64,000 bases of DNA. It comes from a bacterium SCSIO 12741. Its GTDB lineage: Bacteria; Bacteroidota; Bacteroidia; Flavobacteriales_G; Salibacteraceae. The stretch spans positions 1,364,594 through 1,428,593 of the forward strand of contig CP073749.1 of NCBI GenBank assembly GCA_024398055.1, in the 5' to 3' direction. The position numbers and the translations under genes were made by a program. The notes below the pieces were generated by a model. It saw only the letters and a list, made by a program, of their open reading frames with translations. It did not search any database and had not been told where the DNA came from. Shown here in pieces: positions 18,949 to 27,854 of this stretch; the first letter of the stretch is position 1; every line of letters starts with the position of its first letter.

Positions 18949-19869
18949 ATGAAAAAAGTCCTCGTACTGTATTACTCTCAAACCGGACAGCTCAAGCGAA
19001 TTCTGGATCGAGTGATGGATACGCTTCAGGAAGACTCCGAGGTGCGCGTAGATTACTGCCGGTATGAACCCGAACAAGCTTTTCCTTTCCCCTGGAACGC
19101 CAAAGCCTTTTTTGGAGCTATGCCCGATTGTGTTTTGGAAAACCCAGTGCCGATGAAACCTCTTGTCTTACCCAAAGATCAGGATTATGATCTTATCATT
19201 TTGGGCTATCAGGTATGGTTTCTATCCCCTTCTATTCCACTCAATTCTTTGCTAGGAATGCCAGAGGTAGCCGGATTGCTGAAAGACAAACCAGTAGTTA
19301 CGGTGAGCGGAGGTAGAAACATGTGGATCATGGCGCAGGAATCGGTCAAGAAAAAACTACATGGACTTCAAGCCCAGTTGGTAGGCAACATTGCTTTGGT
19401 GGATCACTCTCCCAATTTGGTGAGTGTGGTAACCATTGTTTACTGGCTTTTTCACGGAAAGACAGACAAATTGCTGGGCGTTTTTCCCAAACCCGGCGTT
19501 CAGGAAGAAGATATTGAGAATGCCTCATCATTTGGAGACCCAATTCACAAGGCACTTCAACAAGGAAACTATGAGCCTTTGCAAAGGGAGCTTGTAGAGC
19601 GTGGAGCTGTTCTGGTAAAGCCCAATATCCTGTCCATGGAAAGCAAAGCCAAGCGGGTTTTTGGTATTTGGGCCAAGCTCATTCAGGGAGCTGGAAAACA
19701 AAGTTCCGTGTTGAGAGCAATCCTCCTCAAAATCTTTGAATTTTACCTTTATTTCGTAATCCTGTTTATCTCACCCCTAATTTCAATTTTTTCTACTTTT
19801 GGCCGGATATTTGGAAAAGACGCTGTCAGAAGGAAAATTAAGTATTTTTCAGGGGTCAAGATGCAGTGA
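18949..19869 (+). CDS. darA: Dialkylresorcinol condensing enzyme DarA
   Basis: DarA condenses two beta-keto acyl intermediates into the cyclohexanedione precursor of 2,5-dialkylresorcinols, working with DarB. The 306-residue protein starts with a flavodoxin-like segment (KVLVLYYSQTGQLKRIL), contains VVTVSGGRNMWIMAQES, and ends with membrane-associated helices (about 262-290). The ATG at 18949 gives the expected KKVLVLYYSQTG start; an upstream ATG at 18880 would overlap the acyltransferase gene. The darA-darB order matches flexirubin loci. Confidence 0.87.
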   Translation: MKKVLVLYYSQTGQLKRILDRVMDTLQEDSEVRVDYCRYEPEQAFPFPWNAKAFFGAMPDCVLENPVPMKPLVLPKDQDYDLIILGYQVWFLSPSIPLNSLLGMPEVAGLLKDKPVVTVSGGRNMWIMAQESVKKKLHGLQAQLVGNIALVDHSPNLVSVVTIVYWLFHGKTDKLLGVFPKPGVQEEDIENASSFGDPIHKALQQGNYEPLQRELVERGAVLVKPNILSMESKAKRVFGIWAKLIQGAGKQSSVLRAILLKIFEFYLYFVILFISPLISIFSTFGRIFGKDAVRRKIKYFSGVKMQ

Positions 19870-19890
19870 AGTTTAAGGAGATAGCCGTAC

Positions 19891-21027
19891 ATGTCAGAAA
19901 GTGTTTACATCAATAAAATATCCCGGTTTTTACCCAACGAACCGGTAAATAATGACGAGGTTGAAGCAAAACTGGGACAGGTTTATGAGCAACCGGCCAA
20001 ATCGAGAGCCATTGTGCAACGGAGTAACAAGATTCAAACTCGTTACTACGCCCTTGACAACGACCGGAACATAACCCACACCAACGCTCAGCTCGCTGCA
20101 GAAGCTGTGAAAGGTTTAGCTGACCAGGGATTTCCCATGGACGATATGGATTTTCTAGCCTGTGGAACCTCTACTCCAGATCAACTACTTCCTTCCCATG
20201 CTGCCATGGTACAGGGAGAGATCAAATCCCGCCCTATTGAAGTCAATTCATTTATGGGTGCCTGTGTAACGGGAATGCAAGCCATGAAAAGCGCTTGGAT
20301 GGCCATTCGTACAGGGGACAAGCAACATGCTGTTTCAACGGGATCAGAAAGATGTTCTACCTGGCTGATGGCCAAGAACTACGAAAAAGAAGCTGAAAAC
20401 CTGGCTGGGTTATCCCAAAACCCAATGCTGGCTTTTGATAAAGAATTTTTGCGCTGGATGCTTTCCGACGGAGCGGGAGCTGCTCTACTGGAATCGGAGC
20501 CCAAAGGAGATCTTCCCCTCAAAGTGGAGTGGATCGACATCTGCTCCTACGCCAATGAGATGGAAAGCTGTATGTATGCCGGTGCTCGTAAAAACGAGGA
20601 TGGATCGTTAACCGGATGGTCAGAAATGCGGGAGCAGGAATGGCTGGATGAATCCACCTTTGCTTTTAAACAAGACGTAAGATTATTAGGCGGAAACATC
20701 ATGCAAATTGGCGGGCGTTTCTTTTTTGAGACCTTGCAAAAGCACAACCTCAAGCCTGATGACATTGACTACTTCCTTCCTCACATTTCATCTGAATTCT
20801 TCCGAGATAAGCTCAATGCTGAATTGGCTGCTCACGGGGTAGAAATTCCAGCTGAAAAATGGTTTACAAACCTGACTCGGGTTGGAAATGTCGGTGCCGC
20901 TTCAATCTACCTAATGTTGGATGAATTAATTCAGTCAGGAGATTTGAAAAAAGGAGATCGCATTTTCCTTTGCGTACCCGAAAGTGCTCGATTCTTGTAT
21001 GCTTACTCTTTGCTAACCGTTTGCTAA
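19891..21027 (+). CDS. darB: Beta-ketoacyl-ACP synthase III-like DarB
   Basis: FabH-fold condensing enzyme of 378 residues that supplies or couples beta-keto acyl units for DarA. The active-site Cys125 lies in FMGACVTGMQAMKSAW, the His in YFLPHISSEFF and the Asn in NLTRVGNVGAASIYLML, completing the Cys-His-Asn triad of KAS III. It begins 21 bases after darA and ends one base before the first hotdog gene. The assignment to DarB rests on the darA neighbour and the pigment context. Confidence 0.88.
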   Translation: MSESVYINKISRFLPNEPVNNDEVEAKLGQVYEQPAKSRAIVQRSNKIQTRYYALDNDRNITHTNAQLAAEAVKGLADQGFPMDDMDFLACGTSTPDQLLPSHAAMVQGEIKSRPIEVNSFMGACVTGMQAMKSAWMAIRTGDKQHAVSTGSERCSTWLMAKNYEKEAENLAGLSQNPMLAFDKEFLRWMLSDGAGAALLESEPKGDLPLKVEWIDICSYANEMESCMYAGARKNEDGSLTGWSEMREQEWLDESTFAFKQDVRLLGGNIMQIGGRFFFETLQKHNLKPDDIDYFLPHISSEFFRDKLNAELAAHGVEIPAEKWFTNLTRVGNVGAASIYLMLDELIQSGDLKKGDRIFLCVPESARFLYAYSLLTVC

Positions 21028-21028
21028 G

Positions 21029-21487
21029 ATGAGCAGCGAGTTGCAATTTCAAGGCCCGGAGATCGGCGAAGAAGCTCTACTTAAGTTTATCCCTCAACGT
21101 CCACCCATCGTTATGATGGATCGATTGCTGCACTGGGAAGAAAACAAAACCTCATCGGGTCTAACCATTGCAGACCAAAATCTTTTCTGTTCCAACGGAA
21201 AGTTTCTGGAACCTGGCATCATTGAAAACTTTGCGCAAACCATGGCGCTTCGGGTAGGTTATCAATACTTCTTAATGAACGAGCCTGCACCTACAGGATA
21301 TATTGGAAGTTTCAAAAAACTCAACATTCACCGCCTGCCATCCTCGGGAGAAGAAATTCGCACCGATATCGAAGTCATTCAGGAGATGTTTGGCGTAACG
21401 CTGGCCACTGGTAAAATGTACTCTGGAGATGAACTTCTGGCCGAGATCGAAATGAAAACCGTTATTGCCGGAGGAGACTCGAATTGA
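21029..21487 (+). CDS. Hotdog-fold dehydratase-like protein 1 (FabZ family, catalytic His missing)
   Basis: FabZ-like protein of 152 residues. The family opening is recognisable (FIPQRPPIVMMDRLL) and the catalytic glutamate region is kept (EPGIIENFAQTMALRVGY), but the usual GHFPG motif with its catalytic histidine is replaced by SNGKF. As a result it probably cannot work as a homodimeric dehydratase. It overlaps a second, similar gene by four bases, and the two likely arose by duplication. Confidence 0.8.
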   Translation: MSSELQFQGPEIGEEALLKFIPQRPPIVMMDRLLHWEENKTSSGLTIADQNLFCSNGKFLEPGIIENFAQTMALRVGYQYFLMNEPAPTGYIGSFKKLNIHRLPSSGEEIRTDIEVIQEMFGVTLATGKMYSGDELLAEIEMKTVIAGGDSN

Positions 21488-21957
21488 ACGCTTCATTCGT
21501 CAAAGAAGACTACTATGGGGGCAAGGTGGTAGACCTACTACCTCATCAACCTCCATTTTTACAGATTTCTTCCCTGACCTTGATGGAAGCCGAAGAAGCC
21601 ATCACCACACTTGAAGTAAAAGAAGACAACGTAATGGTTTGTCAAGGCCAGCTCACAGAGCCTGGACTTCTGGAGAACATGGCTCAAACGGCCGCTTTGA
21701 GTGCAGGCTATTCCTATTTCATTCAAAACCAAGGAAAATTGGTTGACTATCAACCGCCTCTGGGTTATTTAGGAGCCATTAAAAAAGTGGAGTTTCATGA
21801 ACTTCCATCGGTCAATGAATCCATTGAAACCCACACCACCATTATCAATACCCTACGAAGCGGCGAGACCGACATCTTGTTTGTTAAAGGAAAGATTCGA
21901 CAAGGCGATCGACTCTGTGCCGAAGGAGAAATTAAGGTGTTTCTCACCTACCCTTAA
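21484..21957 (+). CDS. Hotdog-fold dehydratase-like protein 2 (FabZ family, catalytic His missing)
   Basis: A 157-residue protein, paralogous to the preceding one. It keeps the N-terminal LLPHQPPFLQI and the Glu-bearing EPGLLENMAQTAALSAGYSYF block but has CQGQLTEPG where FabZ has GHFPGxP, so the catalytic histidine is again absent. The start is a TTG overlapping the previous stop (TTGA), indicating coupled translation. A heteromeric complex with its neighbour or with the arm-B hotdog protein is plausible. Confidence 0.8.
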   Translation: MNASFVKEDYYGGKVVDLLPHQPPFLQISSLTLMEAEEAITTLEVKEDNVMVCQGQLTEPGLLENMAQTAALSAGYSYFIQNQGKLVDYQPPLGYLGAIKKVEFHELPSVNESIETHTTIINTLRSGETDILFVKGKIRQGDRLCAEGEIKVFLTYP

Positions 21958-21989
21958 GCCGAGCCAATTCAGATTACAGGGAAGATTCT

Positions 21990-21997
21990 TATTTTTG
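21990..21997 (+). promoter_or_regulatory. Putative -7 box upstream of the 133-residue gene
   Basis: TATTTTTG matches the TAnnTTTG element of Bacteroidota promoters and lies 10 bases before the ATG at 22008. No good -33 element is seen, and the very short leader is a caution. Confidence 0.3.
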
Positions 21998-22007
21998 AAG
22001 TCGCCCT

Positions 22008-22409
22008 ATGAAAAAAGAGAACATTCCACAGGATGATGCAAAATTGCTGGAAGGCAAAACACGGGATCTCTGCTACGCCGTGGATGAGAATGGCAATTAC
22101 ACCACAGGTTTAAGTACTGGCTGGGATCCTAAAAATGCCGCCCTTCAGCATTCCCTCGACTACTTTAACGAACGTGCCGAAAAGGTCCTCGAAAAAGTAC
22201 GGGCTGGAAAACAAAGCCTACTCGCCTACCAAATGGAGCGACGCTACATGGACGTTTCCCTTATGGCGGACTACATGGAGCTAACAAAACGCACCGTCAA
22301 AAGACACATGCGACCCAAGTATTTTGATGCGCTCGACGAAGAGACTGTTGCCCGGTATGCTGAAATTCTACGCATCGATCCTGAGGAACTAAAAAAACTA
22401 CCCGAGTAA
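22008..22409 (+). CDS. Conserved hypothetical protein with a helix-turn-helix-like segment
   Basis: Soluble protein of 133 residues with no family I can name. The N-terminal half is acidic (KTRDLCYAVDENGNYTTGLS); a helical middle follows (YFNERAEKVLEKVRAGK), then a segment resembling a helix-turn-helix (DVSLMADYMELTKRTVKRHM). It starts 50 bases after the dehydratase pair, with a possible promoter of its own, and ends 6 bases before the BtrH-like gene. A regulator or small accessory protein of the pigment pathway is possible; the function is unknown. Confidence 0.72.
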   Translation: MKKENIPQDDAKLLEGKTRDLCYAVDENGNYTTGLSTGWDPKNAALQHSLDYFNERAEKVLEKVRAGKQSLLAYQMERRYMDVSLMADYMELTKRTVKRHMRPKYFDALDEETVARYAEILRIDPEELKKLPE

Positions 22410-22415
22410 TTTTCT

Positions 22416-23414
22416 ATGAAATTAGACTTTGAGCACAGGCAATCTGCCCATTGTGAAAATGGTGTGTCTGCCAATCTGTTGAAGTATTACGGCATTGATG
22501 TTAATGAGCCTTTGGTATTTGGGATAGGAGCAGGACTATTCTTTTCTTACCTCCCCTTTATCAAGGTGAATCATGCGCCTGGATCGGCATTCAGAACCAT
22601 GCCGGGTTTGGTTTTTAAACGAGCTGCCAAAAACCTGGGCATTCAAATATTCCGCAAAAAATACCGTAGTGCTGAAAAGGCCATGCGCGATCTGGATAAA
22701 TCCCTCGAGCAAGGCTTGCCTGTTGGATTGCAGGTTGGTGTTTTTCATTTGACCTACTTTCCTGATCCCTATCGATTTCACTTCAACGCCCACAACCTCG
22801 TGGTTTATGGCAAAGAAGGGGACGAATACCTGATTAGTGATCCAGTAATGGAAACCACTACCCGGCTAACCCGAGCAGAAATGAAACGGGTTCGTTTTGC
22901 CAAAGGAATCTTTTCTCCCAAAGGTCAGATGTACCACCCGGTTAACGTTCCCGATTCTTTTGACCTGAAGACGGCTGTGAGAAAAGGGATTAAAAGGACG
23001 GCCAAGGATATGACCAAAATTCCAATCCCCTTCTTCGGGGTAAAAGGAATCCGCTTTCTGGCCAAAGACATTCGTAAATGGCAGAAGAAACACGGGGATA
23101 AAAAAGCCGCTTTGTACCTCGCCGCTGTGGTTAGAATGCAAGAAGAAATTGGAACCGGTGGAGCTGGATTTCGATTCCTGTACGCGGCATTCCTACAAGA
23201 GGCCGCCAAGATTCTTCAGATTGATGAGCTCAATGAGCTATCTACTCAAATGACTCAGGTAGGCGACCTATGGCGTGAGTTTGCCTTGGCCGCTTCACGG
23301 ATTTACAAAGACCGAAGCAAAGATCCAAAAGGCTACGACTCAGCTGCTGATCTTCTGGTGGAAATTGCTGCCCGGGAAGAAAAAATATTTACCCGACTCC
23401 TCAAATTGGTCTAA
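22416..23414 (+). CDS. BtrH-like (butirosin biosynthesis protein H, N-terminal domain) acyltransferase or peptidase-like protein
   Basis: Protein of 332 residues with a BtrH N-terminal domain, a papain/C39-like fold. In butirosin synthesis BtrH moves an acyl chain from an ACP to an acceptor. Candidate catalytic residues are Cys13 (SAHCENGVSANLL), His126 (NAHNLVVYG) and Asp142 (LISDPVM). The C-terminal half (about 180-330) is helical and resembles DUF4872. Its place in an operon with two ACP-dependent arms suggests ester formation between polyene-ACP and the resorcinol (inference). The last base of its stop codon is the first base of the ABC ATPase ATG. Confidence 0.78.
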   Translation: MKLDFEHRQSAHCENGVSANLLKYYGIDVNEPLVFGIGAGLFFSYLPFIKVNHAPGSAFRTMPGLVFKRAAKNLGIQIFRKKYRSAEKAMRDLDKSLEQGLPVGLQVGVFHLTYFPDPYRFHFNAHNLVVYGKEGDEYLISDPVMETTTRLTRAEMKRVRFAKGIFSPKGQMYHPVNVPDSFDLKTAVRKGIKRTAKDMTKIPIPFFGVKGIRFLAKDIRKWQKKHGDKKAALYLAAVVRMQEEIGTGGAGFRFLYAAFLQEAAKILQIDELNELSTQMTQVGDLWREFALAASRIYKDRSKDPKGYDSAADLLVEIAAREEKIFTRLLKLV

Positions 23415-24172
23415 TGGCAACAGCTGCCATAGCGATTCAGAACCTTAGAAAGACCTTTGGCAAAGAAGGCTTTGTGGCCTTAGATAAGATTAGTTTTTCC
23501 ATTCCACAGGGCAGTCTGTTTGGTTTATTGGGGCCCAATGGAGCTGGAAAAACCACCCTCATTTCCATATTGAGCGGAACCTTGGCTCCAGGTAGTGGAG
23601 AGGTGACCGTTGGCGGGTTTTCGTTACCTCGACAGATTCACGAGCTGCATCGAAAAATTGGTATCGTCCCGCAAGAAATAGCCTTGTATCAAAGCCTGAC
23701 TCCATTAGAAAACCTCAAGTACTTTGGCCGGTTAATGAAACTAAGCTCTTCGGAAATTCAAACCCGGAGCGACTATTTCCTCAAGCAATTTGGGCTTTAC
23801 GAGGTTAGGAATAAACCCGTTCAAAAGTTTAGTGGTGGCATGAAGCGTCGGCTAAACCTGATTGCCGGATTGATGAACGAACCCGAAATCCTTTTTCTGG
23901 ACGAACCTACTGAGGGAATTGATGTGCAAAGCCGCAATGCGATTTTGACCTTCTTGAAAAAACTAAACCAAGAAAAGGGAACGACCATCATTTACACCAG
24001 CCATCTGCTCAGTGAAGTGGAAGGACTCTGCGAAGAGCTCCTAATCATGGACCAGGGAAAGGTTAAACTTCAAGGAAGCTGGGCCCAAATCAAAGAACAA
24101 ACGGGTAACGCGTCCACTTTGGAAGAAGCCTTTTTGGCCCTTACTGGAACCGAATACCGCGATCAGTCATGA
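23414..24172 (+). CDS. ABC-2 type transporter ATP-binding protein
   Basis: ATPase of 252 residues that energises the membrane protein encoded next. Walker A is GPNGAGKTT, the Q-loop lies in IGIVPQEIALYQSLTPLENL, the signature is FSGGMKRRLNL, and Walker B is ILFLDEPTEGID, with the switch histidine in IYTSHLLSEVE. The SGGMKRR form is typical of drug, lipid or polysaccharide exporters of the ABC-2 class. Four-base overlap (ATGA) with the permease gene. A likely pigment or precursor exporter. Confidence 0.93.
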   Translation: MATAAIAIQNLRKTFGKEGFVALDKISFSIPQGSLFGLLGPNGAGKTTLISILSGTLAPGSGEVTVGGFSLPRQIHELHRKIGIVPQEIALYQSLTPLENLKYFGRLMKLSSSEIQTRSDYFLKQFGLYEVRNKPVQKFSGGMKRRLNLIAGLMNEPEILFLDEPTEGIDVQSRNAILTFLKKLNQEKGTTIIYTSHLLSEVEGLCEELLIMDQGKVKLQGSWAQIKEQTGNASTLEEAFLALTGTEYRDQS

Positions 24173-25452
24173 GAATTATCGCGGCTGAAATACAAAAAGA
24201 ACTGCTGCTCCTCTTTCGGGACAAAGCCGGGCTGGCTCTGCTTTTCATCATGCCGGTTCTGCTGGTTGTGGTAATGACCTACATTCAGGATGCTACCTTT
24301 AGAGCCATTTCTACCGAAGGTGTGGAAGTACTTTGGATGGATGAGGACCAATCCAAATTGAGCGAAAAAATTAAAGATCGTCTGAATGCATCGGGCCACT
24401 ATAGCCTGGTGGAACCCGAAGGAGATGATTTAGTCAACTCTGCTCGCAATCAAATTGCGGAAGGAAAGTACCAGGTTGGCATTTTGATTCCAGCTGGATT
24501 TGAAAAACACTTTAAGCACCAGGTAAAAGGACGCGTAGATAGCTTGCTGACCCAATTTGGCATTGGAGATAGCGGCAAGATCAAGAAAGCAGTTCCTCCG
24601 GCCGTAAGCATCCGCATTCTCTTTGACCCCTTAACTCAAGCCAACTTTAAATCAGGTATTGAGAATGGCTTAAGAGGTTATATCAATGAAGTGGAGACCA
24701 AGATTAGTTTTCAGGTTTTCCAATCACGTTTATCTGCTCACTTCCCCTATAACCCATCAGGAAAGAGCAAGGAACTTCCCCCATTGATTCAAATGGAGGA
24801 TGAGTATGTCTACAAAGGAGGGCTCCAGTCGCTACCCAGCTCTACCCAACACAATATTCCCGCCTGGACTGTTTTTGCCATATTCTTTATCGTGGTATCC
24901 TTCTCGCAGCGCATTGTGGAAGAACGTAACAGCGGCGTCAATAGTCGATTGTTGTCCTTACCTGCTCCTGCATCCTTGCTGTATTTGGGTAAGTCCATCA
25001 CCTACATAGCTATCAGCTTAACACAAACCCTCCTCATTTTACTGATTGGCTTCTTCGTCATTCCCTGGATTGGTCTCCCTAAGCTGGAGATGAATGGCTC
25101 GATGTTGATTTTGTTTTTGTTTAGCATCACCGTATCACTGGCCTCTTCGGGGTTGGCCCTGTTGCTGGGCGAGTTTGCCCGAACCCGGGATCAAGCTGCC
25201 TCTTTTGGTTCCGTTGGCGTGATCATCTTAGCTGCTTTAGGTGGCGTTTGGGTTCCTGAATTCGCCATGCCATCTGCCTTGCAAACAGCCAGTCACATAT
25301 CACCTTTAAACTGGGCCCTTAGCGGCTACTACTCCATCATCATTCGGGGTAAAGCAGGAATGGACCTACTCTGGAACGCCTTCTTTTTAATCCTGTTTTT
25401 TGGATGTACATTTGGCCTCTCAATCTGGAGAAAAAAGCAATCGATTGGATAA
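24169..25452 (+). CDS. ABC-2 type transporter permease
   Basis: Membrane subunit of 427 residues: one helix near residues 21-38, a large extracytoplasmic domain (about 45-235), then five helices from about 238 onward (PAWTVFAIFFIVVSFSQRIV to the C-terminus). This is the ABC-2 (YhgE/DrrB-like) topology. It partners the ATPase encoded just upstream. The stop codon overlaps the TTG start of the thioesterase. The substrate is inferred to be a lipid-like pigment intermediate from the genes around it. Confidence 0.92.
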   Translation: MRIIAAEIQKELLLLFRDKAGLALLFIMPVLLVVVMTYIQDATFRAISTEGVEVLWMDEDQSKLSEKIKDRLNASGHYSLVEPEGDDLVNSARNQIAEGKYQVGILIPAGFEKHFKHQVKGRVDSLLTQFGIGDSGKIKKAVPPAVSIRILFDPLTQANFKSGIENGLRGYINEVETKISFQVFQSRLSAHFPYNPSGKSKELPPLIQMEDEYVYKGGLQSLPSSTQHNIPAWTVFAIFFIVVSFSQRIVEERNSGVNSRLLSLPAPASLLYLGKSITYIAISLTQTLLILLIGFFVIPWIGLPKLEMNGSMLILFLFSITVSLASSGLALLLGEFARTRDQAASFGSVGVIILAALGGVWVPEFAMPSALQTASHISPLNWALSGYYSIIIRGKAGMDLLWNAFFLILFFGCTFGLSIWRKKQSIG

Positions 25453-25867
25453 AAGATTAACCACAGAAAAGGAAGTTACCGTTCGTTTTAATGAAGTGGA
25501 TTCGCTTGGCATTGTCTGGCACGGACATTTTGTAAAATACCTGGAAGATGGCCGCGAAGATTTCGGCGCCAAACACGGCCTCACCTACTTAGACTTTAAG
25601 GATAACGAGCACGCCATCCCTCTGGTCAAAGTGGATATCGATTATAAACGAGTGGTTGCCTACGGAGATCAACTGAGAGTGGTGACCACCTTCGTAGATT
25701 CTCCCGCTGCCAAATTGATTTTCGAGTACAAACTTTATCGCCTTTCGGACAACGAGCTCGTGGCTACCGGAAAAACCATTCAGGTGTTTACCACCTTCGC
25801 ACACGAATTGTGTTACGTTCCTCCTGAATTTTTTCTCGCTTGGAAAAGGAAGGTAGGCCTGCTCTAA
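25445..25867 (+). CDS. Acyl-CoA/ACP thioesterase, 4-hydroxybenzoyl-CoA thioesterase family
   Basis: Hotdog-fold thioesterase of about 140 residues. The family motif VRFNEVDSLGIVWHGHFVKYLEDGRE carries the acidic catalytic residue (Asp in NEVDSLG) and the conserved HGHFVKYLED helix. It could release acyl chains from an ACP or recycle stalled intermediates. I prefer the TTG at 25445, an 8-base overlap with the permease, over an ATG at 25400 that would add 15 non-family residues and a 53-base overlap. Last gene of arm A. Confidence 0.86.
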   Translation: MDKRLTTEKEVTVRFNEVDSLGIVWHGHFVKYLEDGREDFGAKHGLTYLDFKDNEHAIPLVKVDIDYKRVVAYGDQLRVVTTFVDSPAAKLIFEYKLYRLSDNELVATGKTIQVFTTFAHELCYVPPEFFLAWKRKVGLL

Positions 25868-25914
25868 GATTCCAAGGATAAATCCTTATTTTTCCGGGAA
25901 AGATTACCTTTCCC

Positions 25915-26697
25915 ATGACTGCAGAAGTTCTCGCCAACGAATTCGAATCCTTTCGAGGAGCCCTCAAAGCTTACATTTTAAGAATGACCGCCAGTGTGGA
26001 GGACACGGAGGACATTGTTCAAGACGCCTACCTCAAGGCCCATGATAAAATCGATGGTTTTAAAGGGGATTCCAGTATCAAAACCTGGGTATTTGCCATT
26101 GCATCGAACCTGGCCCGGGATTTACTCAGGTCCAAGAAAAGATGGCCGGAAAACGTTACTGATATCTGCAAGGAAGCCGCTCTGAGCAACCCCCAATTCT
26201 TTGGTGAGGCGATGCAAATCCGGCAGACATCGCCCCAAGGGAATTTTGAGATTAAAGAGCATATCTCCTTTTGCTTTACCTGCGTCTCCAAATCGCTTCC
26301 GCTCGAACAGCATCTCATTCTGTTGCTCAAGGAAGTTCATGGATTCAAAATCAAAGAAATCAGTGCGATTACCGAGCTTAACGAAGCTATGGTCAAATAC
26401 CATCTCCATGTGGGGCGAAGCAAGATGATTGAGATTTTCGATCACCGCTGCTCCTTGATCAATAAAGAAGGTGTTTGTCATCAGTGCACTGAGCTCAACG
26501 GAATTTTCAATCCCAAACAAGATCAGGCCGAAGCCAAAAACAAACTGGACCTGGTTAAGCAAGCCGCCAAAAAAGACAAAGAGCACCTTTTTGATCTGCG
26601 CATGCAAATTGTACAAGAGCTGGATCCGTTTGAATCGGGTGCAGCCGAACTGCAATTGCATCATTTGGAGCATAATCGCGGAGTAATGGAAGGATAA
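25915..26697 (+). CDS. ECF-type RNA polymerase sigma factor with Cys-rich extension
   Basis: Sigma-70 family factor of 260 residues. Region 2 (about 10-75: VEDTEDIVQDAYLKAHDKIDGF, then KTWVFAIASNLARDLLR) and region 4 (about 125-180: LILLLKEVHGFKIKEISAITELNEAMVKYHLHVGR) are intact. After it comes a short Cys/His cluster (HRCSLINKEGVCHQCTEL) that could bind zinc, then a charged helical tail. No anti-sigma gene lies beside it. It opens the non-pigment segment; whether it controls the pigment genes is unknown. Confidence 0.9.
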   Translation: MTAEVLANEFESFRGALKAYILRMTASVEDTEDIVQDAYLKAHDKIDGFKGDSSIKTWVFAIASNLARDLLRSKKRWPENVTDICKEAALSNPQFFGEAMQIRQTSPQGNFEIKEHISFCFTCVSKSLPLEQHLILLLKEVHGFKIKEISAITELNEAMVKYHLHVGRSKMIEIFDHRCSLINKEGVCHQCTELNGIFNPKQDQAEAKNKLDLVKQAAKKDKEHLFDLRMQIVQELDPFESGAAELQLHHLEHNRGVMEG

Positions 26698-26866
26698 CAA
26701 TCTTAAATGATCAATCCGAAGGTGATCGGATCAATTTTTATTTGGGACTTAAAAATTTCCTCACATCTCAGCCCTCACACTCGTTCTGAAAAAATTTTCA
26801 ATTTTTTCCCTCCAAATCCTATCGTTTTCTTTTCACCAGCCGTCAAAGGGTAAAATCACTTATAAA

Positions 26867-27376
26867 ATGAAACTATTCTTAACCCTTTTGATGATGACTA
26901 CATTGGCAACTTCTGCGGCGCAAAATGGAAAGGCCGTAACGACTAAAAAGGCTTTTAGCCAAGAAACTTCCGTGAGCATTCGAATCCATGCAGACGCCTC
27001 CACGATTTGGGCACTTCTAACAAACGCCTCGGACTTTCCGCGCTGGAATTCTACCATTACTTCCCTGGAAGGAAGCATTGAGGTGGGCCAGAAAATTCAC
27101 CTAAAATCAGTACTGGATGACAAGCGGACTTTTAAAATTAAAATTCGATTGATGGAAGCTCCTCATCGTATGGTTTGGGGAGACAGCCAGGGAGAACGCG
27201 TATTTACCCTGACCCCGAACGAAGATGGAAGTGTTACCTTTAGCATGCGTGAAAAAATTGGCGGACTGATGTTTCCTATGTACAAAGGATATCTTCCCCC
27301 ATTTGAAGAGAACTTCGAACAATACGCACGGGACCTGAAAAACGAAGCAGAAACAATAGCTAATCTCAAAAACTGA
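26867..27376 (+). CDS. Exported SRPBCC (START/Bet v 1-like) family protein
   Basis: Protein of 169 residues with a signal peptide (residues 1-18, ending ATSAAQ). An SRPBCC fold follows, with the typical start SVSIRIHADASTIWALLTNASDFPRWNSTITSLEG and a conserved end (FEENFEQYARDLKNEAE). These domains bind hydrophobic ligands. It lies one base before the next gene and is probably co-transcribed with it. The 169-base gap upstream holds AT-rich sequence in which I see no clear promoter. Ligand unknown. Confidence 0.86.
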   Translation: MKLFLTLLMMTTLATSAAQNGKAVTTKKAFSQETSVSIRIHADASTIWALLTNASDFPRWNSTITSLEGSIEVGQKIHLKSVLDDKRTFKIKIRLMEAPHRMVWGDSQGERVFTLTPNEDGSVTFSMREKIGGLMFPMYKGYLPPFEENFEQYARDLKNEAETIANLKN

Positions 27377-27377
27377 T

Positions 27378-27779
27378 ATGGAAAAGCGAGGAAAAGACAA
27401 TCCCTGGATTTTAAAAACACCACCCCAAAGCTCTACCTACGAAATGTATGTAGATGAAAAAGATGGCGAGGAAATTATCGTCTGTACGGTTGGTAAGACA
27501 GTTCTTCACTACCGCTACCGCTGCCTGGAAGATCTACACAAAATGCTAACCGATCACGGTGACTGGATACTTTTAGGGAGCAAGGATGAAAAACAAGATA
27601 CCAAGCCCGATACGGTAGAACACTGGGCACGCTCGGCAGACAATCCTGTTGGTGGTTGGTATGGCCTTAAGAAAAACTTTCGCGGACGCTTTGCGATGTA
27701 CATTCCTCCTTTGATGGAAGAACTTGGATTGGCCGAAGTGGAACACAACAAACGCAACAACCGAATGAAGGCCTTGTAA
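27378..27779 (+). CDS. Conserved hypothetical protein (DUF6855-like)
   Basis: Cytoplasmic protein of 133 residues. From memory it matches the DUF6855 family: the start DNPWILKTPPQSSTYEMYVDE, the middle TVLHYRYRCLEDLHKMLTDHGDW, and the end FRGRFAMYIPPLMEELGLAEVEHN are characteristic. No catalytic motif is apparent and the function is unknown. It follows the SRPBCC gene by one base and lies upstream of the YCII/sigma-factor pair, a neighbourhood often linked to stress responses. Confidence 0.78.
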   Translation: MEKRGKDNPWILKTPPQSSTYEMYVDEKDGEEIIVCTVGKTVLHYRYRCLEDLHKMLTDHGDWILLGSKDEKQDTKPDTVEHWARSADNPVGGWYGLKKNFRGRFAMYIPPLMEELGLAEVEHNKRNNRMKAL

Positions 27780-27854
27780 TTTTTTTTCAAAGGAGTGTCC
27801 AAATCCAATAAAGCCATTCGTCTTAGGATCAGAAACACTCAAAAAAAAGAAATC

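Noticed and set aside
25400-25445. ATG start for the thioesterase inside the permease gene
   Set aside because: Adds 15 residues that do not resemble the family; the TTG at 25445 gives the usual short overlap.
26122-26700. Minus-strand open frame of 192 codons
   Set aside because: Antisense to the ECF sigma factor at 25915, whose regions 2 and 4 are clear.
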